The notes below the pieces were generated by a model, which saw only the letters and a program-made list of their open reading frames with translations, was not told the origin of the DNA and ran no database searches. A program made the position numbers and the translations under genes. A stretch of DNA of 25,590 nucleotides, from positions 1 to 25,590 of the forward strand of contig HF998304.1 in assembly GCA_000433735.1 (NCBI GenBank), given 5' to 3'. This DNA comes from Clostridium sp. CAG:167. Its GTDB lineage: Bacteria > Bacillota > Clostridia > Lachnospirales > Lachnospiraceae. Positions 8,191 to 15,791 of the stretch are shown here, piece after piece; position 1 is the first letter of the stretch, and the number at the start of each line of letters is the position of its first letter.

Positions 8191-9533
8191 AGTTGTTTTT
8201 TGTGTCACTGGGATGTGACAAAAATTTAGTAGACAGTGAAAAAATGCTGGCACTGCTGGCTGAACAGAATATAGAAATAACGGAAGAGCCTAAAGAGGCT
8301 GAGATCATCATTGTGAATACCTGCGGTTTTATACATGATGCAAAAGAAGAGAGTATTGAGACCATTCTGGAAATGGCAGAATACAAAAAAACAGGAAAGT
8401 GTATATCACTGATCGTGACAGGATGTCTGGCGCAGAGATACGCAGAAGAAATGCAGAAAGAAATTGAAGAAGTAGATGTGGTGGTAGGAACAGCAGCCTA
8501 TGACCGGATTTTTGAAGCGGTGAAAGAAAGTCTGGAGGGCAGAAGAGAACCGGTGATGGAATCTCTTGATTATCTGCCAAAACATCTTACCAGGCGTCTG
8601 GGAAGCCGTACCGGAAGTTATTCTTCTTATCTCAAAATTGCAGAAGGATGTAACAAGCGATGTACTTACTGCATTATTCCGTACCTTCGCGGCAACTACC
8701 GCAGCGTTCCGATGGAAGAACTTCTGGAAGAAGCATCCATGCTGGCAGAGCAGGGAACGAAAGAACTGATCGTGATCGCACAGGAGACCACCGTATATGG
8801 TGTGGATATCTATGGAGAGAAGAGACTGCCGCAGCTGCTGGAAAAACTGTGTGAGATAAAAGGGATACAGTGGATCCGTGTTATGTACTGCTATCCGGAG
8901 GAGATTACAGATGAGTTGCTGGAGGTCATGGCCAGAGAGCCGAAGATCTGCCATTATCTGGATCTGCCGATCCAGCACTGCAACAATGAGATTTTGAAAA
9001 AAATGGGACGAAAGACCAATAAAAAGGATCTCCTTGCTACATTGGAAAAAATCCGCCGGTATATGCCGGATGTATTTTTGCGGACTTCTCTTATCAGTGG
9101 ATTTCCGGGTGAAACAAAACAAATGCATGATGAGTGCGTAGAATTTGTAAAAGAGGTTCAGTTTGACCGTCTTGGTGTATTTCCGTATTCAGCAGAAGAG
9201 GGAACGCCGGCAGCGTCTTACGATGGACAAGTGCCGGAAGAAACAAAGCGTGCCTACGCAGATGAGATTATGGAAGCATCCCAGTATGTCATTTTTGAGA
9301 AAAATGAGAAAATGGTAGGAAGAACATTCCGGGTCATGGTAGATGGATTTTTGCCGGAGGAAAATATATATGTGGGAAGAACATACGGTGATGCACCGGA
9401 AGTAGACGGATGTATTTTCTTTGAGTGTGTGTCGGAACTTGTTTCCGGGACTATTGTACCGGTTCAGATCACAGATGCAAAGGGCTATGATCTGATGGGA
9501 GTGATTGTGTCGGAAAGGAGAGATGAGGAATGA
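8187..9533 (+). CDS. rimO: Ribosomal protein S12 methylthiotransferase RimO
   Basis: A radical-SAM enzyme that adds a methylthio group to the conserved aspartate of ribosomal protein S12. It has 448 residues, the usual length. The N-terminal MTTase domain carries the first cluster ligands C10 (SLGCDKN), C46 (NTCGF) and C80 (TGCLAQR). The radical-SAM motif EGCNKRCTYC gives C155, C159 and C162. A TRAM-like RNA-binding domain occupies roughly the last 70 residues. The LGCDKNLVDSE start and the CNKRCTYCIIP motif favour RimO over MiaB. The start at 8187 overlaps the folD stop; an in-frame ATG at 8157 would overlap folD by more. The 3' end overlaps pgsA by 4 nt. Confidence 0.95.
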   Translation: MKLFFVSLGCDKNLVDSEKMLALLAEQNIEITEEPKEAEIIIVNTCGFIHDAKEESIETILEMAEYKKTGKCISLIVTGCLAQRYAEEMQKEIEEVDVVVGTAAYDRIFEAVKESLEGRREPVMESLDYLPKHLTRRLGSRTGSYSSYLKIAEGCNKRCTYCIIPYLRGNYRSVPMEELLEEASMLAEQGTKELIVIAQETTVYGVDIYGEKRLPQLLEKLCEIKGIQWIRVMYCYPEEITDELLEVMAREPKICHYLDLPIQHCNNEILKKMGRKTNKKDLLATLEKIRRYMPDVFLRTSLISGFPGETKQMHDECVEFVKEVQFDRLGVFPYSAEEGTPAASYDGQVPEETKRAYADEIMEASQYVIFEKNEKMVGRTFRVMVDGFLPEENIYVGRTYGDAPEVDGCIFFECVSELVSGTIVPVQITDAKGYDLMGVIVSERRDEE

Positions 9534-10075
9534 ATGTGCCAAATCGATTAACGATCCTTCGGGTGGTGATGATCCCATTGTTTGTAGTTGCCATGTTATG
9601 GGAGACGTTGCCGTATCACGAATACATTGCTCTGGCATTATTTGTGGGAGCCTGTATCACGGATTTTTTTGATGGGTATCTGGCCCGCAAATACAATCAG
9701 ATCACTACCTTTGGTAAATTTATGGATCCCCTGGCAGATAAGCTTCTTGTCTGTGCAGCAATGATCTGTTTTTTGACCAATCAGCAGACTCAGATGCCGG
9801 CCTGGGCAGTGATTGTGATCATCAGCCGTGAGTTTATTATCAGCGGCTTTAGACTGGTGGCGGCAGAAAAAGGAGTTACCATCGCAGCCAGTTACTGGGG
9901 AAAAGTAAAAACAGTGGTACAGATGATCATGTCTATTTTACTGATTATTCATTTTGAACACCCTGTATTCCGGATCATAAATCCGATCTTTATTTATGCA
10001 GCTGTGCTTCTTACTATCATTTCTCTGGTGGATTATATCTATAAAAATCGTGAAGTAATGAAGGACATTGAGTAA
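9530..10075 (+). CDS. pgsA: CDP-diacylglycerol-glycerol-3-phosphate 3-phosphatidyltransferase PgsA
   Basis: An integral membrane enzyme that makes phosphatidylglycerolphosphate from CDP-diacylglycerol and glycerol 3-phosphate, the committed step to phosphatidylglycerol and cardiolipin. The CDP-alcohol phosphotransferase motif is complete: DGYLAR, eight residues, then GKFMDPLAD, containing the metal-binding aspartates. Several hydrophobic membrane segments are visible, including near the N-terminus, around YIALALFVGACI and in the last 60 residues. It has 181 residues. It overlaps rimO by 4 nt and the next gene by 1 nt (TAATG). In Bacillus too, pgsA neighbours cinA, which supports the assignment. 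Confidence 0.95.
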   Translation: MNVPNRLTILRVVMIPLFVVAMLWETLPYHEYIALALFVGACITDFFDGYLARKYNQITTFGKFMDPLADKLLVCAAMICFLTNQQTQMPAWAVIVIISREFIISGFRLVAAEKGVTIAASYWGKVKTVVQMIMSILLIIHFEHPVFRIINPIFIYAAVLLTIISLVDYIYKNREVMKDIE

Positions 10076-10548
10076 TGGAAGAAGAGTTAGTTGAAATTTT
10101 GACAAAGAAACAGTATAAGATAACAACAGCGGAATCTTGTACCGGGGGACTGGTGGCAGCAACTATTGTAAATGTCAGTGGTGCCTCGGAAGTGTTTCAG
10201 GCTGGTTTTGTTACCTATGCCAATGAGGCGAAGGAAAAGGAACTGGGGGTGAAGAGCGAAACACTTCAGACCTATGGAGCGGTAAGTGAGAAAACGGCAA
10301 AAGAGATGGCAATTGGGTGTGCTGCTCATGCAAAGGCCCAGGTAGGTATTTCTACTACAGGGATTGCCGGACCGGGAGGAGGCACCGCAGAAAAGCCGGT
10401 AGGACTTGTCTATATTGGCTGTGCTGTCAGATCTAATGTCTATGTCGAAAAAAATGTTTTCTCAGGAGACCGCCAGCAGGTTCGCAGACAGGCCGCAGAC
10501 CGGGCGATTGGATTCGCACTGGAATGTATAAAAAAGGAGAGTGTCTGA
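10075..10548 (+). CDS. CinA C-terminal-type nicotinamide-nucleotide amidohydrolase (PncC-like)
   Basis: Only the C-terminal (PncC) domain of CinA is present: 157 residues, against over 400 for the two-domain competence protein with its MoaB-like N-terminal half. The family deamidates nicotinamide mononucleotide to nicotinate mononucleotide in NAD salvage. Motifs seen: TTAESCTGGLVAATIV (with the catalytic serine region), FVTYANEAKEKELGV, and STTGIAGPGGGTAEKPVGLVYIG. The start overlaps the pgsA stop by 1 nt. The stand-alone form is common and is not by itself a sign of truncation. Confidence 0.9.
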   Translation: MEEELVEILTKKQYKITTAESCTGGLVAATIVNVSGASEVFQAGFVTYANEAKEKELGVKSETLQTYGAVSEKTAKEMAIGCAAHAKAQVGISTTGIAGPGGGTAEKPVGLVYIGCAVRSNVYVEKNVFSGDRQQVRRQAADRAIGFALECIKKESV

Positions 10549-10550
10549 GA

Positions 10551-11033
10551 ATGAGAAAAAAAATAGCGTTGATGCTGTTGTTTGTTTTTGTACTGACTGG
10601 ATGTGGTAAGGAGAACAGTGGACCGGTGGCGTCCCAAACACCGGCGGCAACCCGGATCCCTATAGAGACTTTTACAGTGTACTCAGTGGACACGGATAAA
10701 TTATCCCTGATTCCGGTACAGGTAAGAAAAAAAGCGAATGAAGTGTGTAAGGCAAAACAGATTGTAACACTGGTATGTGATAATCTGGCAGTGAAAGTCA
10801 AGGTGCAGAGTGTAGAAGAAAAGAAGGATACGGTGATCGTTTCTTTTGCACCGGACAGTGAACCGGTAAAAGACTGCAGTGAGCAGATGGAACAGATGAT
10901 CCTGGAATGTTTTGCAAACAGTCTGCTGGATAATGTGGATGCTTGCAGTAAAGTGGTTTTCCGTAAGGGGGGCAAGGCATACAAAAGTGAGAATATGGAA
11001 CTTGGACTGAATGAGGTCTATGCTTCGGAGTAA
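10551..11033 (+). CDS. Small lipoprotein, possibly GerMN-like
   Basis: A 160-residue predicted lipoprotein: MRKK, a hydrophobic stretch (5-16) and the lipobox LTGC with the lipidated C18. A short low-complexity linker rich in Pro, Thr and Ala follows, then one compact domain. The segment DTVIVSF...EQMEQMILECFANSLL...SKVVF...GKAY recalls GerMN domains (seen in spore germination and cell-surface lipoproteins), but this is a visual resemblance only. The start at 10551 places the signal peptide at the N-terminus; AAGGAG lies about 11 nt upstream. It follows the PncC-like gene by 2 nt and precedes the flavoprotein by 16 nt. I cannot give a function. Confidence 0.75.
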   Translation: MRKKIALMLLFVFVLTGCGKENSGPVASQTPAATRIPIETFTVYSVDTDKLSLIPVQVRKKANEVCKAKQIVTLVCDNLAVKVKVQSVEEKKDTVIVSFAPDSEPVKDCSEQMEQMILECFANSLLDNVDACSKVVFRKGGKAYKSENMELGLNEVYASE

Positions 11034-11049
11034 GGAAAAGAGGAATGGA

Positions 11050-12273
11050 ATGAGAGTATTGGTAGTCGGCGGCGGTCCGGCCGGTATGATGGCAGCGATA
11101 CAGGCAGCAAAGCAGGGAAATACCGTGACTTTGCTGGAACAGAATGAGAAATTGGGAAAGAAACTTTTTATAACAGGAAAAGGCCGGTGCAATGTAACTA
11201 ATGACTGTGATGTAACAGAACTGTTTGATTCTGTTGTCAGTAACAAAAAGTTTTTGTACAGTGCCTTTTACAGTTTTTCTAATCAGGATGTGAAAGACTT
11301 TTTTGAAGAGCAGGGGCTCAGATTAAAAGTAGAGAGAGGCCGCCGTGTGTTTCCGGCTTCTGACAAATCTTCGGATGTGATCAAAGCACTTGGCAATGCA
11401 CTGAAAAAACTGGAAGTTAAAATAAGGCTCCGGACCAGAGTGGATAAGGTGCTGACGGAGAATGATATTGTCTGCGGAGTGAGGCTTTCGGATGGAGAAT
11501 GTCTGAATGCAGATAAGGTAATCCTGGCTACAGGCGGTGTCTCTTATAAAAGTACAGGAAGCGATGGCTCGGGGCTTGTTATGGCAGAAAAACTGGGACA
11601 TCAAGTGACAAAACTGAGACCGGGGCTGGTTGGCATGTGTACAAAAGAGGCCTGGGTCCGGGACATGCAGGGACTGACTCTGAAAAATGTGGCAGTATCC
11701 ATAGGGAAAAAACAAGGGAAAAAGCCGCTGTATGAAGACTTCGGAGAACTGCTTTTTACTCATTACGGCGTCAGCGGCCCTATGATACTTAGTGCCAGCA
11801 GCCGTCTGGGAGACGAACTGGAAAAAGAAGATTTATACATAAAGATCGATCTGAAGCCGGCGTTATCAAAAGAACAGCTGGATTCCCGGATCCTGCGGGA
11901 TTTTGAAGAACGGAAAAACGCAGATCTGTCCAATGCTATGGTTCACCTTCTGCCTAAGAGCATGATTCCGGTTATGCTGCATGTGTGCGGACTGGACCCT
12001 GCAAAAAAAGTAAATGAGGTTACCCGGGGAGAAAGAGAACAGCTAGTAAAGGGAATGAAAGAATTTCCTTTGACGATCAATGGATTGCGAGATATTCAGG
12101 AGGCGATCATAACCAGAGGCGGGGTGACCGTAAAAGAGGTGGATCCATCCACCATGGAATCAAAGATTGTGAAAAATCTGTATCTGGCAGGAGAAATGCT
12201 GGATCTGGATGCCCTGACAGGGGGATATAACCTGCAGATAGCCTGGTCTACCGGATATCTGGCAGGACAGTAA
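11050..12273 (+). CDS. FAD-dependent oxidoreductase, BaiN/HI0933/YhiN family
   Basis: A 407-residue flavoprotein. The N-terminal dinucleotide-binding motif VVGGGPAGMMAAIQAA is followed by TLLEQNEKLGKKLFITGKGRCNVTN, diagnostic of the HI0933-like family. The C-terminal FAD contact is LYLAGEMLDLDALTGGYNLQ. BaiN in Clostridium scindens is proposed to reduce bile-acid intermediates, but the family is present in most Clostridia and beyond. No other bai gene is near, so I infer a general unknown redox role rather than bile-acid metabolism. The start at 11050 has AGAGGA a few nt upstream; earlier ATGs at 11011 and 11020 would add a non-family extension overlapping the lipoprotein gene. Confidence 0.88.
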   Translation: MRVLVVGGGPAGMMAAIQAAKQGNTVTLLEQNEKLGKKLFITGKGRCNVTNDCDVTELFDSVVSNKKFLYSAFYSFSNQDVKDFFEEQGLRLKVERGRRVFPASDKSSDVIKALGNALKKLEVKIRLRTRVDKVLTENDIVCGVRLSDGECLNADKVILATGGVSYKSTGSDGSGLVMAEKLGHQVTKLRPGLVGMCTKEAWVRDMQGLTLKNVAVSIGKKQGKKPLYEDFGELLFTHYGVSGPMILSASSRLGDELEKEDLYIKIDLKPALSKEQLDSRILRDFEERKNADLSNAMVHLLPKSMIPVMLHVCGLDPAKKVNEVTRGEREQLVKGMKEFPLTINGLRDIQEAIITRGGVTVKEVDPSTMESKIVKNLYLAGEMLDLDALTGGYNLQIAWSTGYLAGQ

Positions 12274-12291
12274 AATTAAAGGAGAGAGAAA

Positions 12292-12951
12292 ATGAAAATT
12301 GCAATTGATGGACCGGCAGGAGCCGGCAAGAGTTCTATCGCGAAACTGGTGGCCAAGAAACTGTCTTTTGTTTATGTGGATACAGGAGCTATGTTCCGGA
12401 CGGTGGCTTACTATTTTTTGAGCCAGGGGAAAGATCCTTCGGATGCTGAAATGGTGACGGAGGAGTGTGAAAAAATATCCATATCCATTGAGTACAAAGA
12501 CGGTGCACAGCACATTTTCCTGGATGGAACGGATGTTTCGACTGAAATCCGCCAGGAAGAAGTGGGGAAAAATGCCTCCGTTGTGGCAAAGAATCAGGCA
12601 GTCCGCAACAGGCTTCTGGCGTTGCAGAGACAGATGGCAGAAAAACAGGATGTGATTATGGATGGCAGAGATATCGGAACGGTAGTACTACCGGATGCCC
12701 AGGTTAAGATTTATCTTACTGCCAGTGCGTCTGTCCGGGCAGAGCGCCGTTATAAGGAACTGGTAGAAAAGGGTGAAACCTGTAATCTGAAAAAGATTGA
12801 GGAGGATATCATTGCCAGAGATGAGCAGGATATGAACCGGGAGATCGCACCTTTGAAACAGGCAGAGGATGCTGTACTGGTAGACTCCTCTTACATGACC
12901 ATAGAAGAAGTGGTTGATAAAATAATTGAGATTGTGGAGAAAGTTCAGTGA
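12292..12951 (+). CDS. cmk: Cytidylate kinase
   Basis: Phosphorylates CMP and dCMP with ATP, feeding CDP and dCTP pools. It has 219 residues, the usual size. The Walker A loop is IDGPAGAGKSS (7-15); VDTGAMFRTVAYY binds the nucleotide; DGRDIGTVVLPDA and the R-rich RAERRYKEL lid follow. AAAGGAGAGAG precedes the ATG. The 3' end overlaps ispH by 4 nt (GTGA). A cmk-ispH-rpsA order is familiar in Clostridia. Confidence 0.97.
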   Translation: MKIAIDGPAGAGKSSIAKLVAKKLSFVYVDTGAMFRTVAYYFLSQGKDPSDAEMVTEECEKISISIEYKDGAQHIFLDGTDVSTEIRQEEVGKNASVVAKNQAVRNRLLALQRQMAEKQDVIMDGRDIGTVVLPDAQVKIYLTASASVRAERRYKELVEKGETCNLKKIEEDIIARDEQDMNREIAPLKQAEDAVLVDSSYMTIEEVVDKIIEIVEKVQ

Positions 12952-13802
12952 AAATAGAATTGGCAAAAAGCGCCGGTTTCTGCTTTGGCGTAAAGAGGGC
13001 TGTAGATACAGTATATGATGTCCTGAAAGAGAAAAAAGAAGGACCGGTCCATACCCTTGGCCCCATCATTCATAATGAACAGGTTGTGTCTGAACTGGAA
13101 GAGCGGGGCGTTACGGCTGTGAATGGAATTGAAGAACTGGAAGGGGAGAAGGATGCTACCTTGATCATCCGGTCTCACGGAGTGCCAAGAGAAGTTCTTC
13201 AGAAACTGGAGGAGCAGGAAATACACTATGTGGATGCAACCTGTCCTTTTGTAAAAAAAATACATGATACAGTCCAAAAATTCAGCGAAGAAGGTTATGA
13301 AATACTCATCATTGGAAACCGTACACACCCAGAAGTAAAGGGTATTCTTGGCTGGACAAAAGACAGTGGAACTGTTATAGAAAACGAACAGGAAGCCAGA
13401 CAGTATGTGTCCAGATATCCTGAAAAAAAGAAGTGTGTAGTAGCCCAAACGACATTTAATTACAAAAAATTTCAATATTTAGTTGAAATTCTTGAGGAAA
13501 AAGGGTATAGTATATATGATGTCAATACTGTATGCAATGCAACAGCAGTCCGCCAGAAAGAAGCAGAGGAGCTGGCAGTCCGCTCGGAGGCAATGATAGT
13601 TATTGGCGGAACAAATAGTTCCAATTCCAGGAAACTGTTTGATATATGTAAAAATCAGTGTGAAAACACTTATTTTATACAGACAGCAGAGGATTTGAGC
13701 TCCATCGATCTCAGTTCTTTTGCAAGCCTAGGCATAACTGCGGGGGCATCGACCCCAAATACTATTATTCAGGAGGTTCTAAGGGCATGTCAGAAAATTT
13801 AA
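12948..13802 (+). CDS. ispH: 4-hydroxy-3-methylbut-2-enyl diphosphate reductase IspH
   Basis: The last enzyme of the non-mevalonate (MEP) pathway, reducing HMBPP to IPP and DMAPP. It has 284 residues. The three Fe-S ligand cysteines are C12 (SAGFCFGV), C99 (VDATCPFV) and C196 (NTVCNAT). The catalytic region around THPEV contains H127 and E129, and GGTNSSNSRKL follows. Translation starts at GTG, overlapping the cmk stop. In many Clostridia IspH is fused in frame to ribosomal protein S1. Here the frame closes with TAA at 13800-13802, 16 nt inside the rpsA reading frame, so two separate proteins are predicted. Confidence 0.96.
   Translation: MKIELAKSAGFCFGVKRAVDTVYDVLKEKKEGPVHTLGPIIHNEQVVSELEERGVTAVNGIEELEGEKDATLIIRSHGVPREVLQKLEEQEIHYVDATCPFVKKIHDTVQKFSEEGYEILIIGNRTHPEVKGILGWTKDSGTVIENEQEARQYVSRYPEKKKCVVAQTTFNYKKFQYLVEILEEKGYSIYDVNTVCNATAVRQKEAEELAVRSEAMIVIGGTNSSNSRKLFDICKNQCENTYFIQTAEDLSSIDLSSFASLGITAGASTPNTIIQEVLRACQKI
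13483..13511 (+). promoter_or_regulatory. Possible internal promoter for rpsA and cheR, inside ispH
   Basis: TTGAAA (13483-13488), a 17-bp spacer and TATAGT (13506-13511) each miss the sigma-A consensus at one position. It lies about 275 bp before the rpsA start. A secondary promoter would make sense because S1 is needed in far larger amounts than IspH, but a chance match in this A/T-rich coding stretch is possible. Confidence 0.35.
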
Positions 13803-14881
13803 GTTTTGAGGAAATGTTAGAGGATTCACTAGTAACAATCCGCAATGGCGAGGTTGTAGAAGGGACAGTTATCGGAGTTAAAGACAATGAGATTATCTTA
13901 AACATTGGATATAAAGCAGATGGTATTTTAACAAAGAACGAATACAGCAACAACTCTGATGTTGATTTAACAGCCGAAGTTAAACCAGGGGATAAACTGA
14001 CTGTAAAAGTTTTGAAAGTGAATGATGGCGAAGGCCAGGTTCTTCTTACCTACAAGAGATTACAGCAGGATAAGATGAACAAGATCTTTGAAGAAGCATT
14101 TGAGAACAAAGAAGTATTGACTGGTAAAGTCGCTGCTGTTCTTAAAGGCGGTTTGAGTGTGGCATATCAGGAAGGAAGAGTGTTTGTACCGGCAAGCCTT
14201 GTTTCTGATGTATACGAGAAAGACCTTAGCAAATATCAGGATCAGGAGATTCAGTTCGTATTGACAGAGGTAAATCCTTATAAGAGAAGAATCATCGGTG
14301 ACCGCAAACAGCTCATCGTTGAAGAAAAGAAGAAAAAACAGGAAGAACTTCTTGCTAAGATAGAGATTGGCATGATGATTGAAGGTACTGTTAAAAATCT
14401 TACAGATTTTGGTGCATTCATTGATCTTGGTGGCGCAGACGGACTTCTTCACATCTCTGAGATGTCCTGGGGCCGTGTAGATGATCCTAAAAAACTGTTT
14501 AAGGTTGGCGATAAGGTAAATGTTATGATCAAAGACATTCAGGGAACAAAGATTGCCCTGACAATGAAACTGGATGAGAATAATCCTTGGAAAAATGCCA
14601 GCGAGAAATATCAGGTAGGCACTGTTGTAACTGGTAAAGTCGCAAGAATGACAGATTTTGGCGCTTTTGTTGAACTTGAAGAGGGCATTGATGCATTGCT
14701 TCATGTTTCCCAGATTTCTATTGAGCATGTTGAGAAGCCATCTGATGTATTGGAAGTTGGACAGGAAATCACAGCTAAGATTGTTGACTTTAACGAGGAC
14801 AGCAAGAAGATCAGCCTTAGTGTAAAGGCTCTTGAGTTAGACAAGAGAAATGATGATGATGAGGAGAGCGTAGAAGAGTAA
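13787..14881 (+). CDS. rpsA: 30S ribosomal protein S1 homologue with four S1 domains
   Basis: An RNA-binding protein of 364 residues with four S1 domains: about 22-90, 109-174, 196-262 and 278-347. The last two are the most canonical (NLTDFGAFIDLGG...GLLHISEMSW and RMTDFGAFVELEEGIDALLHVSQIS). The tail is acidic (DKRNDDDEESVEE). E. coli S1 has six domains; four is usual in Firmicutes, where the role in initiation is less clear. AGGAGG (13771-13776) lies 10 nt before the ATG, inside ispH, supporting independent initiation. Codon choice is biased towards GGT, CTT and AAA/AAG, as in highly expressed genes. Confidence 0.92.
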   Translation: MSENLSFEEMLEDSLVTIRNGEVVEGTVIGVKDNEIILNIGYKADGILTKNEYSNNSDVDLTAEVKPGDKLTVKVLKVNDGEGQVLLTYKRLQQDKMNKIFEEAFENKEVLTGKVAAVLKGGLSVAYQEGRVFVPASLVSDVYEKDLSKYQDQEIQFVLTEVNPYKRRIIGDRKQLIVEEKKKKQEELLAKIEIGMMIEGTVKNLTDFGAFIDLGGADGLLHISEMSWGRVDDPKKLFKVGDKVNVMIKDIQGTKIALTMKLDENNPWKNASEKYQVGTVVTGKVARMTDFGAFVELEEGIDALLHVSQISIEHVEKPSDVLEVGQEITAKIVDFNEDSKKISLSVKALELDKRNDDDEESVEE

Positions 14882-14883
14882 TT

Positions 14884-15663
14884 ATGCTTGGAAGTTATGA
14901 AACTTTTAAGACGGAATATCTTAAGTTGTCAAATATTGACCTGAGTTTCTATAAAGAGAGTCAGATGAAACGCCGTATTGATAATTTTGTCAAGAAATAC
15001 AAAGCACAGAGTTACGAGGAATTTTTGGCTTTACTGAAAAAAGATCCTAAAGCGTATGAGAGTTTCGTTACATATTTGACTATTAATGTGTCGGAATTTT
15101 TCAGGAATCCTCTCCAGTGGAAAACACTGGAGGAGAAGATCCTTCCTATACTGCTGGAGCAGAGGAGAGGACCGTTAAAGGTATGGAGTGCCGCCTGCTC
15201 CACGGGGGATGAACCATATTCGCTGGCAATGCTTTTCAGTAAATATCTGCCGTTAAAGGATATTCAGATTCTGGCTACGGATTTAGATCTGGAAGTTTTG
15301 GAAAAAGCTCGTGTCGGCATTTATGCAGAGCGAAGTATTAAAGATATGCCGGCAGATTGCCGGAAGAAATATGTGGATGACCAGGGGAATGGTATCGTGA
15401 AGATTTCCGATTCACTGAAGTCTTGTATCAAGTTCCAGCAGCATAATCTGTTGAGAGATCCATACCCGAAAGATATGGATTTGATTGTGTGCCGTAATGT
15501 GATGATTTATTTTACAGAAGAGGCTAAAGATCAGATGTATTATCAATTTTCGGAAAGCCTGCGGAAAGATGGAGTCCTTTTTGTGGGCAGCACGGAGCAG
15601 ATCATTGGATCCGCACAGTATAACTTGAAGAGTTTACAGGCTTTTTTCTACCAGAAAAATTAG
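14884..15663 (+). CDS. cheR: CheR-type protein-glutamate O-methyltransferase
   Basis: A SAM-dependent methyltransferase of 259 residues. A helical N-terminal CheR domain (about 1-75, ending VSEFFRNP) precedes the catalytic domain. SAM contacts: KVWSAACSTGDEPYSLAML (99-117), ATDLDLEVLEKAR and DLIVCRNVMIYFTEEA. The family methylates glutamates on chemoreceptors. No other chemotaxis gene (cheA, cheB, cheW, mcp) is in the window, and the gene lies 2 nt after rpsA at the end of a housekeeping cluster. Its target is therefore open: a receptor encoded elsewhere or another protein. Confidence 0.9.
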   Translation: MLGSYETFKTEYLKLSNIDLSFYKESQMKRRIDNFVKKYKAQSYEEFLALLKKDPKAYESFVTYLTINVSEFFRNPLQWKTLEEKILPILLEQRRGPLKVWSAACSTGDEPYSLAMLFSKYLPLKDIQILATDLDLEVLEKARVGIYAERSIKDMPADCRKKYVDDQGNGIVKISDSLKSCIKFQQHNLLRDPYPKDMDLIVCRNVMIYFTEEAKDQMYYQFSESLRKDGVLFVGSTEQIIGSAQYNLKSLQAFFYQKN

Positions 15664-15673
15664 AGAATTTTCC

Positions 15674-15715
15674 AAAGAACCGCGGTGGCGACAGGCTTAC
15701 TGTGGTTCTTTTTTT
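15674..15715 (+). terminator. Intrinsic terminator after cheR
   Basis: Arms 15674-15686 and 15699-15711 form a 13-bp stem with two G/U pairs around a 12-nt loop. Seven Ts follow at 15709-15715. It begins 11 nt after the cheR stop and precedes the plsX promoter, so it marks the end of the relQ-to-cheR cluster. Confidence 0.85.
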
Positions 15716-15726
15716 GAGGATGCAAC

Positions 15727-15755
15727 TTGATTTTGTGCCGTTTTTTTAGTATATT
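15727..15755 (+). promoter_or_regulatory. Promoter of the plsX-to-his gene cluster
   Basis: TTGATT (15727-15732), a 17-bp spacer and TATATT (15750-15755). The expected start of transcription is near 15762, leaving about 30 nt before the plsX ATG. The -10 box lies inside an inverted repeat (15746-15764). Confidence 0.75.
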
Positions 15756-15764
15756 AAATACTGA
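15746..15764. promoter_or_regulatory. Inverted repeat over the plsX -10 box, probable repressor site
   Basis: Half-sites TTAGTAT (15746-15752) and ATACTGA (15758-15764) are inverted copies with one mismatch, around a 5-nt centre. A repressor bound here would block the -10 box. The half-site TTAGTA resembles that of FapR, which controls plsX and fatty-acid genes in Bacillus. However, the spacing between TTAGTA and TACTGA is 7 nt here against 5 in the FapR consensus as I recall it, so the identity of the regulator is not settled. Confidence 0.45.
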
Positions 15765-15791
15765 ATGGTTTTTTATAGGAGGATGATAAAG

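Noticed and set aside
13787..13802. Programmed -1 frameshift fusing IspH to S1
   Set aside because: The zero-frame codons AAA ATT before the stop do not form a standard slippery heptamer, and a good ribosome binding site serves rpsA. I keep the overlap as a finding but not the mechanism.
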